From Falsirhodobacter xinxiangensis (GTDB taxonomy: Bacteria > Pseudomonadota > Alphaproteobacteria > Rhodobacterales > Rhodobacteraceae), in assembly GCF_004959935.1 (NCBI RefSeq), contig NZ_SMYN01000010.1, positions 62,247 through 126,246 on the forward strand: DNA of 64,000 nucleotides. Reading direction: 5' to 3'. The translations under genes were made by a program, and so were the position numbers. Positions within the stretch are counted from its first letter, which is position 1. The number at the start of each line of letters is the position of its first letter. Shown one piece after another: positions 48,439 through 55,834 of this stretch. The notes beneath the pieces are model-generated. The model saw only the letters and a program-made list of their open reading frames with translations, was not told the origin of the DNA and searched no databases.

Positions 48439-49755
48439 ATGGAAACGTTCCTGCACCCGGACCCATATATCCTACTCCTGACAGGGGCGGGTGCGCTAAT
48501 CGCTCTGGTAGCGTGGCTACCGCTCGCGTTGCGGCGCCTGCCCCTGTCGCTGCCGGTCGTCTGCATTAGCCTTGGCGCCGCGATCTTCTCTCTTCCTCAG
48601 GTGACGCTGGTGCCATCGCCGCTGGATTACCCAGAGATCACCGAGCGGTTTTCCGAATTCGTGGTCATCATCGCGCTGATGGGCGCGGGCCTGAAGATTG
48701 ACCGCGTGTTCGGAATGCGGCGCTGGCAAGTGTCGTGGCGGCTGATCCTCATCACCATGCCGCTGAGCATCCTTGCCATCACCGCCTTGGCAGGGATCTG
48801 GATGGGGTTGCCATGGACCGTCGCCCTGCTTCTCGGGGCGGCACTGGCACCAACAGATCCCGTCTTGGCGTCGGATGTGCAGGTCGGTCCCCCGCGTAGC
48901 GGTGAGGAAGATGAAGTGCGTTTCGGCCTGACGTCCGAGGCGGGGATGAACGACGGCGCCGCGTTTCCCTTTGTGCATCTGGCCATCGCGCTGACGTTGG
49001 CCGCGTCCACCGGCGAGCCCTGGGTGCTGACATGGCTCGGCTACAACGTGCTGTGGGAGATCGTGGCGGGCGTCCTAGGCGGTTACCTCATCGGGCGCAT
49101 CTTCGGCTGGATCACCTTCAACATACCTGCCGAGACGAAGCTAGCGCAGACCGGCGATGGCCTCATCGCGCTGGCGGCGACCTTCGTGTCCTATGGGCTG
49201 ACCGAGATCATCCATTCCTACGGTTTCCTGTCGGTCTTCGTGACGGCCCTGACTTTTCGTCATGCCCATCGCACGCATGATTTCCACCGCGAGATGCACG
49301 ACGTGACCGAGCAGATCGAGCGTTTGGCGATGATGGTGCTTTTGCTTTTGTTCGGCGGAGCGCTGGCCACGGGGCTTCTGGCCGCCCTGGTCTGGACGGA
49401 TGTGGTGGCGGCGGCGGTCATCCTGCTGCTGATCCGTCCAGCAGCCGGGCTTCTCGGGCTTTGGGGCCTGTCCGCGAGCCGGACCGAGAAGCTGACCATC
49501 GCCTTCTTCGGCATTCGTGGTGTCGGATCGATCTACTATCTGGCCTATGGCCTGAATTACATGCCGGTGGAGGGCGCAAATCGGCTATGGGCAATCGTTG
49601 GCCTCGTCATTCTGGCGTCGATCCTGATGCACGGACTGACAGTGACACCCATAATGCGCTGGCTGGACCGAAGCCACGGCCGCGATCCAGACGCAGGCGC
49701 CGCCCCGCCGCCCGGATTGCAGGGACCGAGCGCCGAGCGGCAGGATGGCACTTGA
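48439..49755 (+). CDS. CPA1-type Na+/H+ (cation:proton) antiporter
   Basis: A 438-residue membrane protein with 11-12 helices. LAPTDPVLASDVQVGPP (about 137-153) carries the TDPV motif in the discontinuous helix, EAGMNDGAAFPFVHLA (about 167-182) the N-D ion-binding pair, and FFGIRGVGSIYYLAYG near 356 the conserved helix of NhaP-type antiporters. A short proline-rich tail follows. It exchanges Na+ (or K+) for H+ across the inner membrane. It is a stand-alone gene of the accessory island. Confidence 0.9.
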   Translation: METFLHPDPYILLLTGAGALIALVAWLPLALRRLPLSLPVVCISLGAAIFSLPQVTLVPSPLDYPEITERFSEFVVIIALMGAGLKIDRVFGMRRWQVSWRLILITMPLSILAITALAGIWMGLPWTVALLLGAALAPTDPVLASDVQVGPPRSGEEDEVRFGLTSEAGMNDGAAFPFVHLAIALTLAASTGEPWVLTWLGYNVLWEIVAGVLGGYLIGRIFGWITFNIPAETKLAQTGDGLIALAATFVSYGLTEIIHSYGFLSVFVTALTFRHAHRTHDFHREMHDVTEQIERLAMMVLLLLFGGALATGLLAALVWTDVVAAAVILLLIRPAAGLLGLWGLSASRTEKLTIAFFGIRGVGSIYYLAYGLNYMPVEGANRLWAIVGLVILASILMHGLTVTPIMRWLDRSHGRDPDAGAAPPPGLQGPSAERQDGT

Positions 49756-49883
49756 TTACCGAGGAGGCGCCAGGGCGCACCACCGCAATCCAGCGCGCGG
49801 CGCGGTGACGCGAAGGTGGCAAGAAGTTGGAGCTGCACAGGTGTTGGAGTGGAGCGCTGTTGCCTCGCCTGTTAGACCGGAAG

Positions 49884-50909
49884 CTACCGGTGCTTCAAAA
49901 AGAACCGAACCATTTCGGCACTCGCGTCGGGGCCCGTCGCGTCCGTGTAGGATCCGTCAGGCCCGCCGCCTGACCAGGCATGACCCAGTCCGTCGATTTT
50001 CCAATGCTCAATCAGCAACCTGCCTTCGACCGTCTCAGTGATCTCGCAGGTGAAGGTCCGACCGTTTTTTCGGCCGGTGCGGCTTTCCGACAGCGTTTGC
50101 GCGGGCCCAGCGCGAACAATATCATCTGCAATCGCGACAGCATTTGTCAGGTTAACAGTATGATCTTCCGTGCCGTGAAAGACGATTGTTCGGGGGGCAT
50201 GTTTTGCCGACGCGCGACGATCCTTTGCGTTTCCGGACATCGCAGCGAACGCGGACGGCACATCTGTGGCAGCGCCGTAGGGAAGCCCCGAATGGGCTCC
50301 CACGGCCGTGAAGACGTCGTTGTATGTCTCCCCCAGGATTACGGCCATCGCCGCCCCTGCAGACAGCCCAGCGACGAATGTCGTCTCAGGAGTCACACCA
50401 AATTTCCGGGCGGTTTGAGCAGCAAGACCGGCGAGGATTGCTGGCTCTCCGCGACCACGTTGCTGATCCCCGCGACTGAACCAGTTCCAGCATGACTGGG
50501 CATTGTCGCCCCGCGATTGCTCCGGGTAGACAACGACAAAACCATGTTGATCCGCCACCGCGTTCATTTTGGTGCCAGCTGCGAAATCCAAAGCAGTCTG
50601 GGTGCAGCCATGCAGCATCATAAGGAGGCCGGCTGCTCCATCCTTCGCGCTTGCCGGCACATACGTCATGTAGCTGCGGCTTCCGGCGTCACAGGTAAAC
50701 CTTGCCTGCTCGAAACTCGCGCCAGGCGCGATCAAAGCCGCAGGCGCGGCGGGACTTTTTCTGGGTGATAAGTTCGGCATGGGCGCAGAAATAGAGCCAC
50801 CGGGTGCTAGCCCATGCTGCGCCAGAGTGCGGCGGACGAGGTCATTTGCCGAGGCCAAACGCGCGTCGTGGATCGTCAGGCGCATTGCGCCAGCAGAGAA
50901 CTTCTTCAT
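49884..50909 (-). CDS. PHB-depolymerase family esterase
   Basis: A 341-residue alpha/beta-hydrolase of the PHB depolymerase/LpqC esterase group. LLMMLHGCTQTALDFAAGTKMN holds the oxyanion region, VAGLSAGAAMAVIL the Ser nucleophile (G-L-S-A-G, about residue 178), TIVFHGTEDHTVN the acid region and DGLGHAWSGG the catalytic His. No signal peptide is obvious, so it may act inside the cell. The CopG-type gene ends 24 bases upstream on the same strand, making a two-gene operon controlled at the CopG promoter. Confidence 0.88.
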   Translation of the reverse strand: MKKFSAGAMRLTIHDARLASANDLVRRTLAQHGLAPGGSISAPMPNLSPRKSPAAPAALIAPGASFEQARFTCDAGSRSYMTYVPASAKDGAAGLLMMLHGCTQTALDFAAGTKMNAVADQHGFVVVYPEQSRGDNAQSCWNWFSRGDQQRGRGEPAILAGLAAQTARKFGVTPETTFVAGLSAGAAMAVILGETYNDVFTAVGAHSGLPYGAATDVPSAFAAMSGNAKDRRASAKHAPRTIVFHGTEDHTVNLTNAVAIADDIVRAGPAQTLSESRTGRKNGRTFTCEITETVEGRLLIEHWKIDGLGHAWSGGGPDGSYTDATGPDASAEMVRFFLKHR

Positions 50910-50933
50910 CCCGATGTTCCTATTTGCGACTGT

Positions 50934-51350
50934 TTAGGATATTCGGTCAGCGAGCGCCGCCCGAACTTCTGCGCTGGCTTGCAGCGCGCCCAGCACTGTG
51001 ATCGAGCCGATCGCCACCCGTGCAAGTTCCGGTGTTACATCGGCAGCAATTCGGGCAAGGCCGACAACCTTGACATGGAGAACCTCGCCGGCATCACGCA
51101 AGGCTTCGAGTTCAGCACGACCGTAGTCGCGCAAGCCAAGTTCCATCGTGTGCCGCTCAATAGACCGAGCGACGATCTCACCGTGATGCTCAAGCTGATT
51201 TCGGATGGCAGTTCGAATGAAATCGCTCCGGTTCGAGTAGAAACCTTCCTGCACCAGAAGATCAATTCGTCCTAGGTCAACATAGCCAAGATTAAGGGTG
51301 ATCTTTTCGCTTTCCGGAGTTCTTTCGCGCAGTTGCCGCACGTTATCCAT
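50934..51350 (-). CDS. CopG/ribbon-helix-helix type transcriptional regulator
   Basis: A 138-residue protein whose N-terminal half is a ribbon-helix-helix domain: EKITLNLGYVDLGRIDLLVQEGFYSNRSDFIRTAIRNQL type sequence (about 15-52). The C-terminal half is an uncharacterised helical region rich in Ala/Val that may bind a ligand or oligomerise. GGAGG is seven bases before the ATG. It is first in the operon with the PHB-depolymerase-like esterase and sits directly behind a palindromic operator, so autoregulation is likely. Confidence 0.8.
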   Translation of the reverse strand: MDNVRQLRERTPESEKITLNLGYVDLGRIDLLVQEGFYSNRSDFIRTAIRNQLEHHGEIVARSIERHTMELGLRDYGRAELEALRDAGEVLHVKVVGLARIAADVTPELARVAIGSITVLGALQASAEVRAALADRIS

Positions 51351-51361
51351 CGATCGCCTCC

Positions 51362-51405
51362 ACCATCCACACGGATGGTATATGGATGTTCCACCGAGGG
51401 TTCAA
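51362..51405 (-). promoter_or_regulatory. Promoter and palindromic operator of the CopG-esterase operon
   Basis: On the minus strand TTGAAC (51400-51405) and TATACC (51377-51382) are separated by 17 bases. The perfect inverted repeat ACCATCC-ACAC-GGATGGT (51362-51379) overlaps the -10 and the expected start site, and TGGA-TGT-TCCA (51383-51393) lies in the spacer. This is an ideal position for repression by the RHH protein encoded next. Confidence 0.65.
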
Positions 51406-51693
51406 GAGGGCTGATGATCGGGGCCCATTCTGAGCTAGCCGCCGGCAATGAGCCCCCATTCATGGAAACGACACCACGAAGCTTGCAATCGAGGTGCTGC
51501 TTTGCGCGACTATGTCAAACAGCCCGGTGATGACAGCTCACAGTCGCAAGCATTCGAAACCTGCCTTTGCCTTCTGTTCCCCGCTCGAATCGAGGGCTTC
51601 AATCCGCACGACATAAACTCGCTAACAACTGCCCCTGGGGTGTCGCACCAGCGTTCGCGAGCAGACAATTGGTGCCGTGCCGAGTTCGCCTGA
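51406..51693. other. Gene-free stretch upstream of the CopG operon
   Basis: Together with the CopG promoter this makes a gap of about 340 bases. Only short frames without ribosome sites are visible, and no repeat or terminator was recognised. Confidence 0.4.
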
Positions 51694-51828
51694 CTAGCCG
51701 AGATGTCGGGGATCTCGGTAAGTGCCATCTGCCAGTTGGCGAAAAAATTCGGCCCAGCCGAGTGGCTGCGGAGCCTCGCGAACTGTTGTCGCTTCAGCGT
51801 GCCCGTCGTTCCGTATCTTACCAGCCAT
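51694..51828 (-). CDS. Possible small protein, 44 residues
   Basis: An ATG frame of 44 codons preceded by TAGGATAG, a modest ribosome site. The product has a charged N-terminus and then PQPLGWAEFFRQLADGTYRDP, whose amphipathic aromatic pattern looks protein-like. It lies just downstream of the csp terminator on the same strand. Unknown family; may be a remnant. Confidence 0.35.
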   Translation of the reverse strand: MAGKIRNDGHAEATTVREAPQPLGWAEFFRQLADGTYRDPRHLG

Positions 51829-51842
51829 GATCTATCCTAAAC

Positions 51843-51869
51843 AAAAAAAGGCGCGGCATCTGCCGCGCC
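51843..51869 (-). terminator. Rho-independent terminator of the cold-shock gene
   Basis: Read on the minus strand, an 8-bp perfect GC stem (GGCGCGGC / GCCGCGCC, loop AGAT) is followed by seven Ts. It lies 20 bases after the csp stop. Strong intrinsic terminator. Confidence 0.9.
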
Positions 51870-51889
51870 ACCTGTGCATTTGGCCGAAC

Positions 51890-52096
51890 TTAAGCGAGAG
51901 AGAGGTCTATCGCGGATTCGCGGCCGTTGCGATCATTCTCGATCTCGAACGTCACAGCCTGCCCGTCATTCAGCTGGCGGATACCAGCACGCTCAAGCGC
52001 AGAGACGTGAACGAACACGTCTTTGGTGCCATGCTCTGGCTGGATAAAACCAAACCCTTTGGTTGTGTTGAACCATTTCACGGTGCCATTGGCCAT
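51890..52096 (-). CDS. Cold-shock protein (CspA family)
   Basis: A 68-residue single cold-shock domain. RNP1 is KGFGFI (13-18) and RNP2 VFVHVSAL (about 31-38); it binds single-stranded RNA/DNA as a chaperone or antiterminator. The start has AGGAG seven bases upstream. The leader contains an eight-base sequence complementary to this ribosome site, and a perfect terminator follows the gene. Confidence 0.95.
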   Translation of the reverse strand: MANGTVKWFNTTKGFGFIQPEHGTKDVFVHVSALERAGIRQLNDGQAVTFEIENDRNGRESAIDLSLA

Positions 52097-52100
52097 CGTG

Positions 52101-52180
52101 TGTCTCCTGTAAGGATCCGCCCGCGACATGCGGCGGCGTGGCTCAGTCGTCAAATGCTCGACTGAAGCCGTTAGGAGACA
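52101..52180 (-). promoter_or_regulatory. Structured csp leader: anti-Shine-Dalgarno pairing and inner hairpin
   Basis: In the minus-strand transcript UGUCUCCU (52173-52180) is perfectly complementary to AGGAGACA (52101-52108), the csp ribosome site. Between them CAGUCG / CGACUG (52144-52149 and 52159-52164) can form an inner hairpin. The arrangement could mask translation until temperature or another factor changes the fold. TGTAAT at 52207-52212 is a candidate -10 placing the start upstream of the leader. Confidence 0.5.
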
Positions 52181-52212
52181 GAAGTTCAAGATCAGGGTCT
52201 TTGCTGATTACA

Positions 52213-52553
52213 GATGGGGCTGCCGGGGCATTATTACAATGCCGCCGCAGAGCAATGTGCAACAGCCATGATTTCTACGCCGCGGTGTTTGAGGGGCAGT
52301 CGTGAAATTGGGAATGGTTCTCGCGGCTTCGACGATCGGACCCGGCATAGGACGCTCTCAGAAAATCCGGGGTTAGCATCGCACATCCATGCGGCGATGG
52401 AATGAGCCATTCGCAACGCTAGCTTATTGGCAAGGGAAGACCGCATTTCCATGCGCTCCGTGGTGGCGCCGCAGGCTGGGTTGTCCGGCGGCGTAGCCGG
52501 GCGACACGCCGTCCGTTTGCCCTCTGATCCGGCGAATGAAAAGGAAGCTGAAG
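52213..52553. other. Intergenic segment between csp and transglutaminase genes
   Basis: About 340 bases beyond the csp leader and promoter. A minus-strand frame (52234-52587) is open, but its product is low-complexity Ser/Ala/Pro/Arg at the N-terminus and has no family features. No insertion-sequence ends are seen. Confidence 0.4.
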
Positions 52554-53642
52554 ATGCCGACGCTGAACATCGTCCACCGGACGACATATCGCTATCGTGC
52601 GCCTGTGCAGTTGCTGCCGCATCGACTGATGCTCCGGCCTCGGGAAAGTTACGAGCTCAAGCTCCTGTCCCATCAGGTCGAATGTTCCCCCGCGGCAAAG
52701 CTGACCTGGTCAAGCGACGTTTTTGGCAATGGCCTCGCAACGGCACGTTTTCAAGAACAGACCGATCTGCTGGTTATCGAGAGCCACACGCAGGTCAAAT
52801 CGGGCGCGCCCGCATGGCCTGTGTTCGATATCGATGCCTCGGCCATATCATACCCGTTCTCGTATGCGGATGACATCTGGACCGACCTAGGGTCGTTTAC
52901 AATTCGGCAATACGCCCCCAAGGACGCCACTGTGGAGCCATGGGCCCGGAGCTTTATTGCCTTTCCGCAGACAGACACGCTCTCGCTCTTGAAAGACCTG
53001 AATCTCGGTGTGCACCGCGAGATCCGATACGAGAGCCGCGAGGACGAGGGCACGCAATCGCCGGAACAGACCTTGGACGTTGCCGCGGGTTCCTGCCGGG
53101 ACCTTGCGGTTCTTCTGGCAGACGCGGCACGTGCACTCGGCTTTGGTGCTCGCCTCGTGTCCGGCTATCTTTGGCCGGATAGCTTGGAAATTAAAGGTGC
53201 CGGCTCGACCCATGCGTGGGTCGAGATATTCCTGCCTGGCCCCGGCTGGATCGCCTTCGATCCGACCAACGGCACGATGGGAGCGGCCAACCTCATCCCG
53301 GTCGCCGTTGCTCGCAAAATCACGCAGGCCGTTCCGGTGTCCGGGAGTTTCAAAGGACCCGCGGGGGCCTTTGAGCGCATGGAAGTCGAGGTTGATGTGC
53401 GCAGTCTGGACCTGAGCCCAACTGCGGATAGAACCGTTGAGATCTATAAGAGCGCCAATGGTGATCGCTGGCTGCTGATACAGAACGGTGATCGTTCGGT
53501 TGTCCATCATGAGCCCAACTCCAGCTCAGGCGGGCAGGCCAGCGAAACGGACCTGCACTCCTTCCTGACAAGTCAGGGGCAAACGCCGCAGGGCGAAAGC
53601 CTTCGTCGCATGATCGAAGCCGGAGGCAAGGTGCCGAGCTAG
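52554..53642 (+). CDS. Transglutaminase-like protease family protein with extra C-terminal module
   Basis: A 362-residue protein. The N-terminal bacterial transglutaminase-like region starts LNIVHRTTYRYRAPVQLLPHRLMLRPR; the catalytic triad is Cys181 (GSCRDLA), His220 (STHAWVEIF) and Asp236 (FDPTNG). The family usually ends near residue 285. Here about 70 more residues follow, with RTVEIYKSANGDRWLLI, HHEPNSSSGG and a helical end, resembling a small stand-alone protein found in rhizobia. GGAAG precedes ATG 52554. Probable cytoplasmic peptidase or amidase; substrate unknown. Confidence 0.88.
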   Translation: MPTLNIVHRTTYRYRAPVQLLPHRLMLRPRESYELKLLSHQVECSPAAKLTWSSDVFGNGLATARFQEQTDLLVIESHTQVKSGAPAWPVFDIDASAISYPFSYADDIWTDLGSFTIRQYAPKDATVEPWARSFIAFPQTDTLSLLKDLNLGVHREIRYESREDEGTQSPEQTLDVAAGSCRDLAVLLADAARALGFGARLVSGYLWPDSLEIKGAGSTHAWVEIFLPGPGWIAFDPTNGTMGAANLIPVAVARKITQAVPVSGSFKGPAGAFERMEVEVDVRSLDLSPTADRTVEIYKSANGDRWLLIQNGDRSVVHHEPNSSSGGQASETDLHSFLTSQGQTPQGESLRRMIEAGGKVPS

Positions 53643-53651
53643 ATCAGTTCT

Positions 53652-53888
53652 TTACGGGCCGACGAAGATCTGTGTTTTGAAGCTCACTACGTCCGCGAGT
53701 CCTGCCTCCTCGAAGATTTGACGAATATCCTCGTCGGAAGCCGATATCGCTGGCAGGCTGAGGTGATCCAAGTCGGGCAGCCGCTCATGCAACTTCGAGA
53801 TGAGGATACCATGTGCTTCTTCCTGACTGGCAGCCAGCAGGCTGCCGGTGTCGCCATCAATATCGTAGGTAAGTGAAGTCTGGGCCAT
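53652..53888 (-). CDS. Small acidic protein of unknown function
   Basis: A 78-residue acidic protein with a strong GGAGGGC ribosome site. Sequence features are SLTYDIDGDTGSLLAA, a central helix HGILISKLHERLPDLDHL and IRQIFEEAGLADVVSFKTQ. No family recognised. It converges on the transglutaminase gene (9 bases between stops). It may be cytosolic and regulatory. Confidence 0.55.
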   Translation of the reverse strand: MAQTSLTYDIDGDTGSLLAASQEEAHGILISKLHERLPDLDHLSLPAISASDEDIRQIFEEAGLADVVSFKTQIFVGP

Positions 53889-54152
53889 GATGCCCTCCGA
53901 TTCATGCTGGGTTGCAGTGAGTTTGGAAACGCGCCGCTCAGGCGTGATCGACCGAACGCGGGAGCGTCGGGTAAGGTGGGCCGTGAGCTGTTATGCCCCG
54001 ACCGAACATAAGGCTGCGGGCTTGCATAGGCCGATAGGCACACGCTCCAGGGGGCGGATCACTGCTCTCCAACCGATGGACAATTGGAGATAGTGCCCTG
54101 CGCAAGATGCACTATATGCCTGATCTTAAACAGGAAGTTTAGCTTATTATCT

Positions 54153-54398
54153 TCATTTTGCAGGCTTGCGGAGTAAATCACCCCACATTGCCAGCCTGTG
54201 ATCTTTCAGGGACAACGTATCGGGCGCCGCTGCTTTACGAATTGGCTGATAAGCAGGTGGCGGGCTTGGATGGCGGGTAAGAAGGCCCTTCCCGGCGGAA
54301 CCATAGTCCAGATCGAAGATCGACCCGTGGTGTATGCTTGACGTTGGCTTGGCACGTGTAGCAGTCGCAATATTGGCAATTTTTGAGGTGGGGGCCAT
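54153..54398 (-). CDS. Possible small protein, 81 residues
   Basis: Starts at ATG 54398 behind a good GGAGGAG. The product begins MAPTSKIANIATATRAKPTS, continues IFDLDYGSAGKGLLTRHPSPPPAYQPI and ends in a basic helix (LKDHRLAMWGDLLRKPAK). Composition is protein-like, but no family is known to me. An ATG five codons upstream is also in frame. Confidence 0.4.
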   Translation of the reverse strand: MAPTSKIANIATATRAKPTSSIHHGSIFDLDYGSAGKGLLTRHPSPPPAYQPIRKAAAPDTLSLKDHRLAMWGDLLRKPAK

Positions 54399-54703
54399 TA
54401 TGGGCTCCTCCATTATTCTCCCGAGAGCATACTCGGCAGGTTATACATACCTAGGCCATCGCATCCTCGGGGCAATGAGGCGGCGAAATTGTCGGCCATG
54501 TTATCCAGCCCGAGCGCAGTCTGCTACATTCATCGGAGCTGCATCTTCGGGGCGGCGCTGCGACACTCGGCTTCCAAACTTGCCATGAAACCGATGCAAG
54601 AGCAAGGCTACTTCTGCGGTGCAGCGAATGGCGGGAATGTCCCACGGGCCGCCCAGGACGGCGGCCCTCCGAATATGTCGATCGTTGGGTCCGCCTTCGG
54701 CGA
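54399..54703. other. Gap between small ORF and integrase, no gene seen
   Basis: About 305 bases on the 3' side of the integrase gene. Only antisense or low-complexity frames are present. An attachment site could be here, but no tRNA or direct repeat was recognised. Confidence 0.35.
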
Positions 54704-55339
54704 TCAAAGATCGATGGCCTCTGAGATGGCCAGCGTGTCATCCACCTCGATCCCAAGGTATCGAACGGTGCTGTCCATCTTCGTATGTCCAAGGAGCAGT
54801 TGCACCGCCCGGAGGTTGCCGGTTTTCTTATATATCTGCGCGACCTTGGTCCGCCGCATGGAGTGTGTGCCATAGCTGCTGACTTCCAATCCGATCGAAC
54901 TGACCCACTCACGAAGCAGGCGGGCATACTGCCTTGTCGACATATGCGGTCGGTCGTGGAACCGGCTGGGCCAGAGATACTGCATGCCGTTCATCGACGG
55001 ACTGGCGATCCACTGCTTGAGGCAGGTGCGGGTCGTCTCAGTGATCTCGAACCTTACAGGCCGTCCGGTCTTCTGTTGAACAACCGACGCCCGTTCGCGG
55101 ACCTGTCCCGCAGCGAAGACATCGCGCACCTGCAGGCGGACCAGATCGCAGCCCCGCAGTTTGCTGTCGATCGCCATGTTGAACAGCGCAAGATCCCGGA
55201 GGTCGCCGGACATCTCCAGCCTGATGCGGATGGACCAGACGTGCTTCGGCTGCTGCGGTCGCTTCTGGCCGACGATGCGTCCCTTGTTCCAGGCGATGCG
55301 TTGTGGTGGAAGAGGAGTGGTAACGAGTTCGGTGGACAT
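54704..55339 (-). CDS. Tyrosine-type recombinase/integrase (short form)
   Basis: A 211-residue phage-integrase-fold protein. The catalytic residues are visible: Arg in KLRGCDLVRLQ (about 83), the Lys region RPVRFE, His-x-x-Arg in GTHSMRRTK (about 170), His in LLGHTKMD and the nucleophile Tyr in TVRYLGI (about 197). It lacks the usual N-terminal core-binding SAM-like domain, as do other members of this short group. GGAAGG precedes ATG 55339. It lies near the right end of the accessory segment and is the likely agent of its mobility. Confidence 0.85.
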   Translation of the reverse strand: MSTELVTTPLPPQRIAWNKGRIVGQKRPQQPKHVWSIRIRLEMSGDLRDLALFNMAIDSKLRGCDLVRLQVRDVFAAGQVRERASVVQQKTGRPVRFEITETTRTCLKQWIASPSMNGMQYLWPSRFHDRPHMSTRQYARLLREWVSSIGLEVSSYGTHSMRRTKVAQIYKKTGNLRAVQLLLGHTKMDSTVRYLGIEVDDTLAISEAIDL

Positions 55340-55834
55340 GGCAGTGCCTTCCGATCCACCGCTCCCGCCCGCCTTTCGGAATGATGCTGGGTTATGATAG
55401 CACGACAAGACATCCTCGTCGCGTCGAGCCCTTAGCCACCATTCGCATCCTGTTCGCCAGCTGCGATCTGAAGCAAGCGTTTTTCGGCCTACGCCCGGCG
55501 GTCAGGCTCCCGATGTGCCGCATCGCGGCATCCCGGAAAGCAGACCGCCGTTGATACCGCAGAAGAAAACCTGACTTGCGTTTAGATATGACATCTCTGC
55601 CATCCGCTGGGCGGTCGAGATCACAGTGCATGAATTGCATCGTTGATCGCATTCGGACCATTGGTTCATTTGAATACCGGCTTCCATCGCCAGCAGGGTC
55701 GAGGCTCGAGATAAAGTATTCCCTTCTCTGAGGCCTGCTCTTGCAGAAGCTTTATTCCCCTTGGCAGCGTCGCTTTGAAACGCGACGAAAAATCCCGAGT
55801 GCTATGGTCGTGATGGAGATTGAATGGAGCAACC
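55340..55834. other. Intergenic region between integrase and SsuA-like gene
   Basis: Almost 500 bases without a supported gene. A minus-strand frame of 89 codons (55392-55661) gives no recognisable product. CGTCGC-TTTGAAAC-GCGACG (55768-55787) is a 6-bp inverted repeat about 50 bases before the SsuA-like gene and may be an operator. The right edge of the accessory segment probably falls here. Confidence 0.45.
55768..55787. promoter_or_regulatory. Inverted repeat upstream of the sulfonate-type operon
   Basis: CGTCGC and GCGACG flank an 8-base spacer TTTGAAAC that contains a TTGAAA possible -35. The position 48 bases before ATG 55835 fits an operator or activator site for the organosulfur operon. 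No regulator gene lies in the cluster. Confidence 0.35.

Noticed and set aside
55392-55661. 89-codon minus-strand frame upstream of the SsuA-like gene
   Set aside because: No ribosome site, no recognisable features and unusual Cys/Arg/Ser composition.
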